Positions 1-7,410 of a DNA stretch of 64,000 bases are shown here, in pieces. The notes under the pieces were generated by a model. That model was not told where the DNA came from, ran no database searches, and was given only the letters and a program-made list of their open reading frames with translations. This DNA comes from Cetobacterium_A somerae (GTDB lineage Bacteria > Fusobacteriota > Fusobacteriia > Fusobacteriales > Fusobacteriaceae), in NCBI RefSeq assembly GCF_044784365.2, contig NZ_CP173060.2, one strand, 5' to 3'. Both the position numbers and the translations under genes were made by a program. The stretch's first letter is position 1; each line of letters starts with the position of its first letter.

Positions 1-92
1 ATTCAGCAGATATAGATTCAATTGCTGGAGCCACATACACATCTGATGTTTTTAAAAAGGCTTTAAAAGCTGCTCTTGAAAATACCAAGTAA
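1..92 (+). CDS. FMN-binding domain protein, C-terminal end (partial)
   Basis: Only the last 29 residues are in the window. They read SADIDSIAGATYTSDVF and end in a lysine-rich tail before TAA. The D-S-I-A-G-A-T-Y-T-S stretch matches the flavinylation motif (D-x-x-[SG]-GAT-x-[ST]-S) of FMN-binding domains, as in RnfG/NqrC and related exported electron-transfer proteins, where the threonine takes covalent FMN. The family is seen from the motif; whether it is an Rnf subunit or a stand-alone protein cannot be told from this fragment. Confidence 0.7.
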   Translation, partial: SADIDSIAGATYTSDVFKKALKAALENTK

Positions 93-124
93 GCAAAAAT
101 AATTTCAAATCAAAAGGTGAATAA

Positions 125-457
125 ATGAGAGAAATAACTTGTCCTTTAGAAGCTGTTTTCTTTATCCTAAGAGGAAAATGGACCCCTATTATTTTATGGA
201 GAATGCGTTTAGGAAACCAACGTCTAACTGATTTAAAAAAAGATATTATTGGTTGTAATGAAAAAATGTTAATCCAACACTTAAATGATATGATTGAACA
301 TGGACTTTTAGAAAAAATTGAATATAATGTTTATCCAAAACATACCGAATATAGATTGACCGAGTTTGGAAAAGAGATAATCCCTACTTTTGCAAAATTT
401 CAAGAGTTAGGAATTAAATACTTACAAAAAAGTGCATTATTAACAGATGATAAATAG
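125..457 (+). CDS. HxlR family transcriptional regulator
   Basis: A 110-aa winged-helix protein. The N-terminus CPLEAVFFILRGKWTPIILW is the standard HxlR opening (Cys-Pro-Leu then GGKW-like), followed by a DLKKDIIGCNEKMLIQHL recognition-helix region and a wing ending in YRLTEFG. HxlR proteins usually act as redox- or aldehyde-responsive repressors or activators of nearby genes. An AGGTGA ribosome site lies 6 nt upstream. The PEBP-like gene follows 43 nt later on the same strand and is a plausible target. Confidence 0.88.
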   Translation: MREITCPLEAVFFILRGKWTPIILWRMRLGNQRLTDLKKDIIGCNEKMLIQHLNDMIEHGLLEKIEYNVYPKHTEYRLTEFGKEIIPTFAKFQELGIKYLQKSALLTDDK

Positions 458-500
458 TATGTTATTCTTAAGTTGAATTAAAACTTAGGAGGAACCTATT

Positions 501-1052
501 ATGAAAAAAAATATTTTAGTAACATTAAGTGCTTTATCTATTTCAGCTTTTGGATTTACTTTAGAAAGTAATAGTATAGAAAATGGATATATAAAAGAAA
601 AATATGGTAAACATGGAACTCAAAATCTAAATGGTATGCCTAGTTTATCTTTTCCTTTAGAATGGAAAAATGCTCCTAAAAATACTAAAAGTTATGCTTT
701 AGTTATGGAAGATTTTGATGCTATTCCTGTTACAGGATTTTCTTGGATACATTGGATTGCAATTATTCCTAAAACAACTACTAAACTTCAAGAAAATGCT
801 AGCTTAGAAAATAAAGAGATTATTCAAGGTGTTAATAGCTGGATCTCTTCTATGGGAAGATTAAATAAAAGTGATGCCTCACATTTTGGAGGTCCTGCAC
901 CACCAGATACAGATTATACTTATAACATTACTATCTATGCTCTAGACAAAGAGATTAATTTACAATCTGGATTTTATTTAAACGAACTTTATACTAACAT
1001 GGATGGCCATATTCTTGATAAAGTTACATTAAAAGCTAAATATAAAAAATAA
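501..1052 (+). CDS. YbhB/YbcL-type PEBP-fold protein, exported
   Basis: 183 aa, of the Raf-kinase-inhibitor-like / phosphatidylethanolamine-binding family. Residues 1-18 look like a Sec signal peptide (lysines, hydrophobic core, ISAFG cleavage area). The family signature is seen as SLSFPLEW, YALVMEDFDA, FSWIHWIAIIP and the GGPAPPD loop with YTYNITIYALD downstream. Bacterial members are of uncertain biochemical role. The AGGAGG site is 10 nt upstream. A hairpin terminator follows directly. It is probably co-transcribed with or controlled by the preceding HxlR gene. Confidence 0.85.
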   Translation: MKKNILVTLSALSISAFGFTLESNSIENGYIKEKYGKHGTQNLNGMPSLSFPLEWKNAPKNTKSYALVMEDFDAIPVTGFSWIHWIAIIPKTTTKLQENASLENKEIIQGVNSWISSMGRLNKSDASHFGGPAPPDTDYTYNITIYALDKEINLQSGFYLNELYTNMDGHILDKVTLKAKYKK

Positions 1053-1058
1053 AGAAAG

Positions 1059-1097
1059 ATGAAGTATGCAGTAAATATATGTATACTTCATTTTTTT
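1059..1097 (+). terminator. Intrinsic terminator after the PEBP gene
   Basis: A 9-bp inverted repeat (ATGAAGTAT / ATACTTCAT) with an AT-rich loop is followed by seven T residues, starting 7 nt after the stop codon. Confidence 0.75.
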
Positions 1098-1111
1098 AAT
1101 TTTATATATAA

Positions 1112-1138
1112 AAAAAAGATGTATTTCTACATCTTTTA
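1112..1138 (-). terminator. Intrinsic terminator of the tRNA operon
   Basis: Read on the minus strand, AAAGATGTA-gaaa-TACATCTTT runs into eight T residues, 11 nt past the encoded CCA of tRNA-Glu. The stem is perfect with a GAAA tetraloop. Confidence 0.85.
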
Positions 1139-1148
1139 AAGTTCGTAT

Positions 1149-1223
1149 TGGTACCCCGTAGGGGAATCGAACCCCTGTTTATAGAGTGAAAATCTATTGT
1201 CCTTACCACTGAACGAACGGGGC
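1149..1223 (-). tRNA. tRNA-Glu (TTC)
   Basis: A cloverleaf folds with acceptor GCCCCGT/ACGGGGT and anticodon loop TTTTCAC, giving anticodon TTC. The T-arm contains GTTCGATTC. CCA is encoded. It is the last gene of a four-tRNA operon. Confidence 0.95.
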
Positions 1224-1229
1224 AGGTGA

Positions 1230-1305
1230 TGGTGCGTCATACTGGGCTCGAACCAGTGACAACACGATTAAAAGTCGTGTGCTCTACCATCTGAGCTAAT
1301 GACGC
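1230..1305 (-). tRNA. tRNA-Lys (TTT)
   Basis: Acceptor GCGTCAT/ATGACGC, anticodon stem CACGA/TCGTG with loop CTTTTAA (anticodon TTT), T-arm GTTCGAGCC, encoded CCA. It is separated from tRNA-Glu by 6 nt. Confidence 0.95.
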
Positions 1306-1333
1306 ATATCTTGTTAAATTTTTATTTATTTTT

Positions 1334-1409
1334 TGGTGGCGGGAGCTGGACTCGAACCAACGACCTTCGGGTTATGAGCCCGACGAGCTGCCAACTGCTC
1401 TATCCCGCG
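1334..1409 (-). tRNA. Initiator tRNA-fMet (CAT)
   Basis: The anticodon is CAT, with three G:C pairs closing the anticodon stem (CGGG...CCCG) and an unpaired first base (C1 opposite C72). Both are hallmarks of the bacterial initiator tRNA. CCA is encoded. Confidence 0.92.
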
Positions 1410-1419
1410 ATATATTAAA

Positions 1420-1507
1420 TGGTGCCTGGGGCCGGAATCGAACCGGCACGCTATCAGATAGCTCAGGATTTTAAGTCCTGTGCGTCTACCTATTCCGCCA
1501 CCCAGGC
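1420..1507 (-). tRNA. tRNA-Leu (TAA)
   Basis: An 88-nt class II tRNA with acceptor GCCTGGG/CCCAGGC, anticodon stem CAGGA/TCCTG with loop CTTAAAA (anticodon TAA), a long variable arm, and encoded CCA. It is the first gene of the operon, reading leftwards. Confidence 0.95.
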
Positions 1508-1547
1508 GTCCTAGTTAGAAACTTACATTTCTCTCACGAACAAAATT

Positions 1548-1576
1548 ATTATACCGCATTTTATAAAAAAAGTCAA
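1548..1576 (-). promoter_or_regulatory. Promoter of the tRNA operon
   Basis: On the minus strand, TTGACT and TATAAT are separated by exactly 17 nt, 41 nt upstream of tRNA-Leu. This is a near-consensus housekeeping-sigma promoter. Confidence 0.85.
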
Positions 1577-1670
1577 CTATATTTTTTATTTAATTTAAAT
1601 ATTTTATTTATTTTTCTGTTTCTTGATATATAATGTATATAACAATTTAATTATTTTTAAGGAGAATAAC

Positions 1671-1868
1671 ATGACTGGAAAAAATAGAAAAGATATTAAA
1701 GCAGGATTAAGAGTTATGATAGTAAAAAAAGAAGATCAACGAACTGGAAAGCTTACTGAAGGAGTTGTTAAAGATATTCTTACAAACTCTAGTACACACC
1801 CCCACGGAATAAAAGTTAGACTTCAAGATGGAACTGTTGGTAGAGTCCAAGAAATCAAAAGTATTTAA
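1671..1868 (+). CDS. ywbE: YwbE family protein
   Basis: A 65-aa protein (MTGKNRKDIKAG..., ending GRVQEIKSI) with the conserved core GLRVMIVKKEDQRTGKLTEG and THPHGIKVRL of the YwbE/DUF2196 family. It is a small basic KOW-like beta protein of unknown function, widespread in Firmicutes and Fusobacteria. I start it at the ATG preceded by AAGGAG at 7-nt spacing, not at in-frame codons further upstream that lack a ribosome site. A strong hairpin follows the stop. Confidence 0.85.
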   Translation: MTGKNRKDIKAGLRVMIVKKEDQRTGKLTEGVVKDILTNSSTHPHGIKVRLQDGTVGRVQEIKSI

Positions 1869-1876
1869 ACATAAAA

Positions 1877-1918
1877 AAACTTAGATTAAGTAATAACTTA
1901 TACTTAATCTAAGTTTTT
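1877..1918. terminator. Bidirectional intrinsic terminator (ywbE / pirin)
   Basis: A 16-bp near-perfect inverted repeat (AAACTTAGATTAAGTA and its complement) is flanked by A and T runs between two convergent genes, so it can serve both strands. Confidence 0.85.
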
Positions 1919-1929
1919 CTAATTATATT

Positions 1930-2628
1930 TTAATTATTTTTCTTAATTTCAAAAATTAACATATGTGAATTTTCTAAAGATTTGATTTCTATTTCTTCAT
2001 CTCCCATTATAGCTTCATACCTTTTTCCAAGTAATCCATCTATTTCTGTTTCTCCTTCAAAAAATGCTATATAATAACCAAATCCTTTTTTAGGAGAAAA
2101 TTTTATTTTTTTATCTTTCTCTAAATATAATGCAAATATATTTATATTTTGATTTATTTTTATAGGAGCTTCTTTTTCACCAGAAGCTATCAATAAAAAT
2201 TTATTTACTCTATCTTCCCATTTAAAATCGACCTGTCCATAATTTGGTTCATAATCCATTTTATTAGGAATTATCCATATTTGAGCAATCTCAACTGACT
2301 CATCCTCTTCATTGAATTCTGAATGAGATACTCCACTTCCTGCACTCATATATTGAACAGAACCTTTAGCAACTTTTTTACTCTCATTATTAATACTATC
2401 TTTATGAGTTATAACTCCTTTTAATATATAAGTTAATATTTCCATATTTTTATGAGGATGAGTTTCAAATCCTGTGTGTGGAGCTATAATATCATCATTT
2501 ATAACTCTTAAAGGCCCAATTCCCAAATTATTAGAATCATAGTATTCTGCAAAGGAAAAATGATGAACAGAGTACAACCAATCGTATCTACTTTCACCCA
2601 TATGACTTTTAAATTTTTTTATTAACAT
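1930..2628 (-). CDS. Pirin family protein (YhhW-like quercetinase fold)
   Basis: A bicupin of about 232 aa. The N-terminal cupin shows MGESRYDWLYSVHHFSFAEYYD, GPLRVINDD, FETHPHKNMEILTY and SGVSHSEFNEE. The two HxH-type positions and the following His/Glu supply the metal site known in pirins. The C-terminal half is the weaker second cupin. YhhW-like members show quercetin 2,3-dioxygenase activity in vitro; the cellular role is usually unknown. I start at ATG 2628 because conserved pirin sequence begins there. A strong GGAGGTG lies about 40 nt upstream and leads only into a 6-codon reading frame ending before this ATG, perhaps a leader peptide. Confidence 0.85.
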   Translation of the reverse strand: MLIKKFKSHMGESRYDWLYSVHHFSFAEYYDSNNLGIGPLRVINDDIIAPHTGFETHPHKNMEILTYILKGVITHKDSINNESKKVAKGSVQYMSAGSGVSHSEFNEEDESVEIAQIWIIPNKMDYEPNYGQVDFKWEDRVNKFLLIASGEKEAPIKINQNINIFALYLEKDKKIKFSPKKGFGYYIAFFEGETEIDGLLGKRYEAIMGDEEIEIKSLENSHMLIFEIKKNN

Positions 2629-2759
2629 TTTACAAAAAGTGTTCAATTAATATTGAAGCACAATTCTTTCACCTCCATTAAAAATATACATCATTTAAAT
2701 ATTAAAATACTTCTTAAATATTTTTGTATATTATTTTTTAGAGCAATAAATTTACAGCT

Positions 2760-3392
2760 TTAATCTTTTAATAATTTTTCTATTTTTAATAATAATTTTT
2801 CTATCTCTTCTTTTCTTTTATCATCAACATATTGAATTTTTTCTTTTATATTATTAAAAATCTCAAAATTTATATTTACTCCAATCTCTTTTCTAATCTC
2901 TTCACTTCTAATTGGATTTTCTGCTTTTAAAAACATTTTAAACTCAATCACACTATTTGATGTGTTTAAATATGTTAAATTTTCTTCTAAATTTTTATAA
3001 ATTTTTTCTATCTCTCTGAAAGTTAAAGATCCTACAATTTCTTTTGCCGTGTCAGTACTAGTATTCTCAAATAATTCAAATCTTCTTCTATGTCTCAAAG
3101 CTGTCATTCTATTAAAACCAACTAATTCTAACCACTGACAATATGTCATATCCTCTTGTATTTTTTCTGAAACTTCTTTAAAAATCTTTCCAAGTTGAAT
3201 TGAAGCATTAGCTTGTAAATTTAAAATCTCTTTTGTTTTTACTTCTAAAAACTCATTTTCCTCTTTAGTTTCACAAAATTCTATTTTAGCTACATTTTTT
3301 ATTATTTCTAGTGCTTCACTTTTCTTCTCTTTTTCAATGACTTCTTTGCTAGCTCCTTCAGTAGCTCTTCTCAATCTATCTATTGCTCCCAT
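2760..3392 (-). CDS. Probable plasmid partition partner, DUF3102-like (ParB analogue)
   Basis: A 210-aa charged, mostly helical protein lying 84 nt downstream of parA on the same strand. Its middle part (IQLGKIFKEVSEK...MTYCQWLELVGFNRMTALRHRRRFELF) resembles DUF3102-type proteins and has helix-turn-helix character. The rest is Lys/Glu-rich with likely coiled coil at the C-terminus. It has no ParB/Spo0J nuclease-like box, so the role as DNA-binding partner of ParA is inferred from position only. I start at ATG 3392 (GAGGGG 7 nt upstream) rather than an upstream TTG. A 16-bp palindrome sits between it and parA. Confidence 0.55.
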   Translation of the reverse strand: MGAIDRLRRATEGASKEVIEKEKKSEALEIIKNVAKIEFCETKEENEFLEVKTKEILNLQANASIQLGKIFKEVSEKIQEDMTYCQWLELVGFNRMTALRHRRRFELFENTSTDTAKEIVGSLTFREIEKIYKNLEENLTYLNTSNSVIEFKMFLKAENPIRSEEIRKEIGVNINFEIFNNIKEKIQYVDDKRKEEIEKLLLKIEKLLKD

Positions 3393-3464
3393 TGAACACC
3401 CCTCATTGTATAATTTAAGCAAACTTAATTTTTAATATAACACTGTAACATAAATTTTATTCTT

Positions 3465-3480
3465 GTAACACATGTGTTAC
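3465..3480. promoter_or_regulatory. 16-bp perfect palindrome, parS candidate (copy 1)
   Basis: GTAACACATGTGTTAC is its own reverse complement and covers the stop codon of parA. An identical copy lies at 10606-10621. Length and symmetry are like known parS sites. Its place inside a par operon makes a centromere or operator role likely but unproven. Confidence 0.55.
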
Positions 3481-4568
3481 ATCCCTTTTATAACTTCTAT
3501 TAAACTATCTTGAACTTCTTGTAATCCTTTTGAATTTGTTTCCCAAACGCTTTTTCCTTTCTCTAAAAGAGTTTCAATTTGCGATAACTCTTTTATCGGC
3601 TCAGGAAGAAGTATTGTTGTTTCTCCTAAAACATTTTTTAAATCATTTAAATATTTATTCTGATTTGTTGTATTTCTGTATTTATTAACTATTATTGAAA
3701 ATACCTTATCAATACCAGCTTCTTCTACTACATTTATAACTCCTTCAACTGTAACTCTATCACAGAAACAAGGAATAATAACTTTATCTGAACACTCTAC
3801 AAATATTGTATCTAATTTCATAGTTGGAATACTATCAATTAAAACAAAGTCATACTCTATTTTCATTTTTTCTATAAATTTAGGAAGATTATTTAAAAAT
3901 GTTGTAGAAAATTTAGAATCCTCAAGTGGAATAAAATCAACATTTTCTCTTATTCTTACAATATCTCCATCTTCACCTTTTACAAAAGCTTTTAAACCAC
4001 TATCAAAAATAGGTTTATGCTCTTGTGGAGCTGTATAGTCTAACACATTATTTTGAGAATCTGATGTTAAAATTAATACTTTTTTTCCAATTAATGATAG
4101 TCCAACTGATAATTGAACTGTTAAAAAAGTTTTTCCTACTCCACCTTTATTAACTTTTATTGTGTATACTTTTCCTTTTCTATCCACTTTTCCCTCCACA
4201 TTTGGCTTTATACTCACAGCGTCATCTAATAGTGTAATTACAACATCTTTTTTCTCTTCCGTTAAGCCTAAACTATTTATAATAGGCAACGGAATTACTA
4301 ATTTTGGTGATTTATATTTTCCTACTTTATCAAATTTAACTTTATAATTTTTTATTAATAAAAGAATTTTTCCATTTTCCGTTTTTTGCTCTTGCTCTAC
4401 TAAAGTTTTTCCATACTTTAAAATAATTTCATCATTTTTATATTCAAAAATAATGTTATTGTTTTCCTCTGTTATAGATAAAAAATTTAAAATATCTTTA
4501 GATAAATTTAATCTACACCCATTTAATCTTCCATCTTTTTTATATGAAAACGATAATTTTTTTATCAT
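3477..4568 (-). CDS. parA: ParA-type partition ATPase with N-terminal beta-domain extension
   Basis: 363 aa. The ParA/MinD ATPase domain runs from about residue 133: deviant Walker A KGGVGKT at 141-147, QNNVLDY where ParA proteins normally have a D-Q-G-N switch, and a Walker B-like FVLIDSIPT. Residues 1-125 are an extension in which two segments (LNLSKDILNFLSI..., KLVIPLPIINSLGL...) resemble AbrB/SpoVT swapped-hairpin DNA-binding folds. That would be a possible operator-binding part, analogous to the HTH of type Ia ParA. GGAG lies 8 nt before the ATG. It follows the 43-aa gene by 10 nt and precedes the DUF3102-like gene. It segregates the replicon encoded next to it. Confidence 0.85.
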   Translation of the reverse strand: MIKKLSFSYKKDGRLNGCRLNLSKDILNFLSITEENNNIIFEYKNDEIILKYGKTLVEQEQKTENGKILLLIKNYKVKFDKVGKYKSPKLVIPLPIINSLGLTEEKKDVVITLLDDAVSIKPNVEGKVDRKGKVYTIKVNKGGVGKTFLTVQLSVGLSLIGKKVLILTSDSQNNVLDYTAPQEHKPIFDSGLKAFVKGEDGDIVRIRENVDFIPLEDSKFSTTFLNNLPKFIEKMKIEYDFVLIDSIPTMKLDTIFVECSDKVIIPCFCDRVTVEGVINVVEEAGIDKVFSIIVNKYRNTTNQNKYLNDLKNVLGETTILLPEPIKELSQIETLLEKGKSVWETNSKGLQEVQDSLIEVIKGM

Positions 4569-4578
4569 TCTTAACTCC

Positions 4579-4710
4579 TTAACTTAACAATAATTTTAAA
4601 TTTTTAAGAGCTTTTTCAATTTCATCTGAATTTTTTCCTTCTAAAGATATCTTTGCTCCATTTAAATTTAATGTTACTGTTATCAAATTTTCACGATAGT
4701 TTATTTTCAT
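4579..4710 (-). CDS. 43-aa protein, first gene of the par operon
   Basis: A short frame with an excellent AGGAGG site 7 nt upstream: MKINYRENLITVTLNLNG through LKNLKLLLS. It has an N-terminal beta-like half and a C-terminal amphipathic helix, with no family I recognise. Its stop is 10 nt before the parA ATG, and the parA ribosome site lies in that gap, so the two are probably translated together. It could be a small regulator or a third partition component. It is easy to miss because of its length. Confidence 0.6.
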   Translation of the reverse strand: MKINYRENLITVTLNLNGAKISLEGKNSDEIEKALKNLKLLLS

Positions 4711-4754
4711 TATTATCCTCCTAAATTTTAGAAAAAGTTAATGAATTTTCTATT

Positions 4755-4773
4755 GCGAGTAGAAAGGACTTTA
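4755..4773. repeat. Direct repeat copy in the par leader (pairs with the small RNA)
   Basis: GCGAGTAGAAAGGACTTTA repeats with few changes at 4899-4916 (GCGAGTAGAAGGGATTTA). The two copies flank the par promoter. Here it lies in the par mRNA 5' leader, in antisense sense. It may act as an RNA target, as a DNA site for a partition protein, or both. Confidence 0.6.
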
Positions 4774-4805
4774 CATTAAAATTTTCTATATTTTACCTTA
4801 ATAAA

Positions 4806-4834
4806 ATAATACTTCTTTTATTGTGTTATGTCAA
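4806..4834 (-). promoter_or_regulatory. Promoter of the par operon
   Basis: TTGACA, 17-nt spacer, TATTAT on the minus strand. Transcription would start near 4799 and leave a leader of about 90 nt before the 43-aa gene. Confidence 0.8.
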
Positions 4835-4863
4835 GCCTAAAAAATATTTTTTTCTCACTTTTA

Positions 4864-4892
4864 TTGATTTTAAATATTTTTAATGTTATAAT
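4864..4892 (+). promoter_or_regulatory. Promoter of a tiny small RNA
   Basis: TTGATT, 17-nt spacer, TATAAT, with an extended TG motif one base before the -10 box. It points right, away from parA, into a terminator about 40 nt downstream and no gene. Confidence 0.75.
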
Positions 4893-4898
4893 TTGTCC

Positions 4899-4940
4899 GC
4901 GAGTAGAAGGGATTTATCTTAAGATAATCTCTTTTTTTTA
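4899..4940 (+). ncRNA. Candidate ~40-nt antisense-like RNA for the par leader
   Basis: From the predicted start the transcript reads GCGAGUAGAAGGGAUUUA, then folds into a hairpin with UUAUC/GAUAA and a lower stem, loop UUAA, ending in eight U residues. The first 17 nt can pair with the par operon leader (complement of 4755-4773): ten perfect pairs followed by seven more including two G-U. Promoter, pairing region and terminator are all visible; function is inference. Confidence 0.55.
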
Positions 4941-4942
4941 TA

Positions 4943-4984
4943 AAAAAAGCACTTTTTTCAACTAATGAAAAAGTGCTTTTTACT
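4943..4984. terminator. Intrinsic terminator after rep (bidirectional)
   Basis: AAAAAGCACTTTTT and its complement form a 14-bp stem with A/T flanks, 22 nt beyond the rep stop codon on the minus strand. Confidence 0.8.
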
Positions 4985-5006
4985 TATCTTAAAATTACTT
5001 ATTAAA

Positions 5007-6785
5007 TTATTTTCCTAATAAAATTTCCTCAACTTTATTTTGAACATCATCTATAGTTTGAATATTCCCTGCTAATACTTCCTTTGTTAATCTCATTTTC
5101 AATCTTAATAACTCCTCTTTAGAGAAATCTCCTTCTAGCATTATTAACACATTATTTATATAATCTTTTGCTAATGATAAAAATTCTTTAGTTAAAGGCT
5201 CTGAATAGCTTTTATTTTTTGCCTCTATTTCTATTACCTCTAATTCTGGTGAAGAGTTACAATTAAAATAATCTATCTCATTTAAATAGTTTAAAATTAT
5301 TCTTTTTTTTCCAGCATTAAAAGCCATTTTCTGTATTTTAGTGTTCATTCCACATATTTTTATATAATTTTTAAATGCATTTTTTTCTATCTCATCTTTT
5401 TCTTCTTGAGTTAATAACTCAAAAGAAGCTTCTAATTGAAGAAATTTTTCATCAATTACTTCATCTTTTCTTATTTCAATTTTCTCTTGAGATAAATTTT
5501 CTTTTTTAGTTTTTTCTATAATAATATCTCCTGCCCAATCATTTTCTAAAGCTTTTAAGAAAAATGCTCTTGGACTAGTTAATTTTTTTTGCTTATTTAA
5601 ATAAGCTATTGTTCCTCTTACTTTTTCTTCTCCATATTTTTCAATACTATCTGCTATAGTTTTTGGCATAGATTTCAATTTTTTAGCTATATTTGGTAAC
5701 TTATTAAATAATTCTTCTATCAACTCTTTAGTTATAACTGTTTTTTCCAATTGTTCTTTTTCATTTTCAGTTAATGTATCGTGCTCTGTTGCAGATATTG
5801 TTAATTGAGTAGAAATATTTTTAAAATCATTAAAATCATCAAAAAATCTCTCTTGTTTTTCTTCAGCCGAATCTTCATAAAAATGTATCTCTATCTCTGA
5901 TTTTTCCCAAGTACTATCTTTTACAAAATTAAACTCTTTAATCAAATTTTTTATTTTTAATTCGTTTAAATTATTTTCTAAAATTTTTATAGTGTTATGT
6001 GGGTTTTTAGGATTAAACTTTAACGGAATTCTTTTTATTAAAAAAAGTGTATCTATTCTTAAGTAAAGCTCATGATATCTAAGCTTTTCTATTAACATAT
6101 AAATTGTACGAGCCGTACTGGTATCTATATCTAATAAAATATCAGAATTATAAACCATATAACCTTTTGTCATTATATTATTGTAAAAATGGTCTGATAC
6201 AGATATTTCATAAACTTCTTTTATTCTGTTATCACTGATCTGATCTTTAAGAGTTTTATTTTTTCTATCATCAAGTCTAATTGTTTTTAGTGATAGAATT
6301 GTTGTTTCAATATCTTGAGTTAAGATTGATTTATTCACAGAAGAATACATTGTATTTTTAAAGTTATAGTTAGAAGTTGCCAACCTTGATAAACTTTCTT
6401 TAATCCTTTTTACATAATCTTTGGTTGTTAACTTTAGTTCTTTTTTTAACTCTGCTGCCGTTACAATAAATCTTCTTGGCATACCTTTATTTTTCATAAC
6501 TTTCATCAAGGCTATAAAAACTTTTTCTTCTAATTCTCCAGGTATATAATCTCCTGCTTTTGGTGTAACATTTATATATGTATCACGATTTTTATTAAAA
6601 TAATATTTTACAATTTGATTTACTTTTCTTCTTGTATTTTTAGAAAAAAGTGGATATTGTATAACGTTCATATCAACACGAACTAAGGATTTATTTTTAA
6701 TAAAATCTTCGTCTACATAGATATTTTCTTCTACTATCTCTGTTTCTGGTGTATCTATAACTTCCTCTTCATACCACTTGCTCAT
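5007..6785 (-). CDS. Replication initiator protein (plasmid/chromid Rep)
   Basis: A 592-aa cytoplasmic protein. Residues about 30-300 have the two-winged-helix layout of iteron-binding initiators: an opening NVIQYPLFSKNTRRKVNQ, then PGELEEKVFIALMKVM, an ELKKELKLTTKDYVKRIKES helix-turn-helix-like part, and a second part with STARTIYMLIEKLRYHELY. Residues 300-592 are Lys/Glu-rich helices, longer than most plasmid Reps. The start ATG has AAGGAG 8 nt upstream. An inverted iteron copy lies 33-51 nt upstream of the start, as expected for autoregulation, and seven iterons lie just beyond. The fold assignment is from pattern only. Rep function is well supported by the iterons and the par operon. Confidence 0.75.
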   Translation of the reverse strand: MSKWYEEEVIDTPETEIVEENIYVDEDFIKNKSLVRVDMNVIQYPLFSKNTRRKVNQIVKYYFNKNRDTYINVTPKAGDYIPGELEEKVFIALMKVMKNKGMPRRFIVTAAELKKELKLTTKDYVKRIKESLSRLATSNYNFKNTMYSSVNKSILTQDIETTILSLKTIRLDDRKNKTLKDQISDNRIKEVYEISVSDHFYNNIMTKGYMVYNSDILLDIDTSTARTIYMLIEKLRYHELYLRIDTLFLIKRIPLKFNPKNPHNTIKILENNLNELKIKNLIKEFNFVKDSTWEKSEIEIHFYEDSAEEKQERFFDDFNDFKNISTQLTISATEHDTLTENEKEQLEKTVITKELIEELFNKLPNIAKKLKSMPKTIADSIEKYGEEKVRGTIAYLNKQKKLTSPRAFFLKALENDWAGDIIIEKTKKENLSQEKIEIRKDEVIDEKFLQLEASFELLTQEEKDEIEKNAFKNYIKICGMNTKIQKMAFNAGKKRIILNYLNEIDYFNCNSSPELEVIEIEAKNKSYSEPLTKEFLSLAKDYINNVLIMLEGDFSKEELLRLKMRLTKEVLAGNIQTIDDVQNKVEEILLGK

Positions 6786-6817
6786 TAATTTATCTCCTTA
6801 AAAATAATCTAAATTTT

Positions 6818-6836
6818 TTACACTTAATAATGGGGG
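6818..6836 (-). promoter_or_regulatory. Inverted iteron copy upstream of rep (operator)
   Basis: On the minus strand it reads CCCCCATTATTAAGTGTAA, 16 of 19 positions equal to the iteron CCCCCAATAATACGTGTAA. Its position in the rep promoter/leader region suggests Rep autorepression. Confidence 0.6.
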
Positions 6837-6937
6837 TTATCTAGAAAATTATCCAATTTTTTACATATTTTAACATAATTTCTTATAAAAATATATAAAT
6901 TATTCTTAAAAACAGTCATTTTTTCTTATAAAATACA

Positions 6938-7114
6938 CCTCAGTAATGCGTGGTCATATAATAAATTAATAAATATCCCCCAGCAATACGTTAAATTTTT
7001 ATTAAACCCTCAGTAATACGTGTAAAAGCCCTCGGTAATACGTGTAATCACCCTCAGTAATACGTGTAATCACCCCCAATAATACGTGTAACAAGTCCCC
7101 AATAATGCGTGGTA
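6938..7114 (+). repeat. Iteron array of the replication origin (7 copies)
   Basis: Seven direct repeats fit the consensus CCCYCAGTAATACGTGTAA. They start near 6938, 6977, 7007, 7029, 7051, 7073 and 7096. The last five have a period of 22-23 nt, two DNA turns. The outer copies end in GCGTGG instead of ACGTGTAA. Direct repeats of this size beside an initiator gene are the classic Rep-binding part of an iteron origin. They are not a CRISPR: spacers are only 3 nt. Confidence 0.85.
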
Positions 7115-7350
7115 ATAAAAACATTACTTTTCATAATAAAATCAATGCTTAAACAAGCTTTTTTTATACTTTTTTTTGTACATAACAATATAAACAATAT
7201 ATAACAATATAAACAACTATAACAATGTAATTTTTCTAATTTTCTAATATTAAATAAAAAATAAGCACTTATTAATGAGGGTAACTTAAAAAATATATAA
7301 AATTATATAATATTTTATTAATTAACAAAAAATAAAAAATCCAAGAAAAC
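7115..7350. other. AT-rich origin zone (probable unwinding region)
   Basis: Almost pure A/T sequence next to the iterons. It includes three imperfect tandem units of ATAACAATATAAACA at about 7183-7230 and a second inverted partial iteron at 7263-7281 (minus strand CCCTCATTAATAAGTGCTT). No coding frame is convincing. The layout iterons plus AT-rich repeats is typical of a duplex-unwinding element. A DnaA-box-like TTATCCAAT occurs near 6850 but is only a partial match. Confidence 0.5.
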
Positions 7351-7410
7351 TAAGCCTTTTAAAAGCAAAACTTCTTGGTTTAAACCTATTTTTTAAACAA
7401 ATTTTTCTAT

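Noticed and set aside
2628..2675. TTG start six codons upstream for the pirin gene
   Set aside because: No ribosome site at proper distance. The strong GGAGGTG lies before a different short frame that stops, and pirin homology begins at the ATG.
4899..4940. T-box or metabolite riboswitch
   Set aside because: The transcript is only about 40 nt with one hairpin and no downstream gene on that strand.
5816..5830. Third copy of the GCGAGTAGAA repeat (GAGTAGAAAT inside rep)
   Set aside because: Only a core of about eight bases matches and it lies in coding sequence; likely chance.
6938..7114. CRISPR array
   Set aside because: The repeats are spaced by only about 3 nt, are next to a replication initiator and AT-rich DNA, and have no cas genes; they are iterons.
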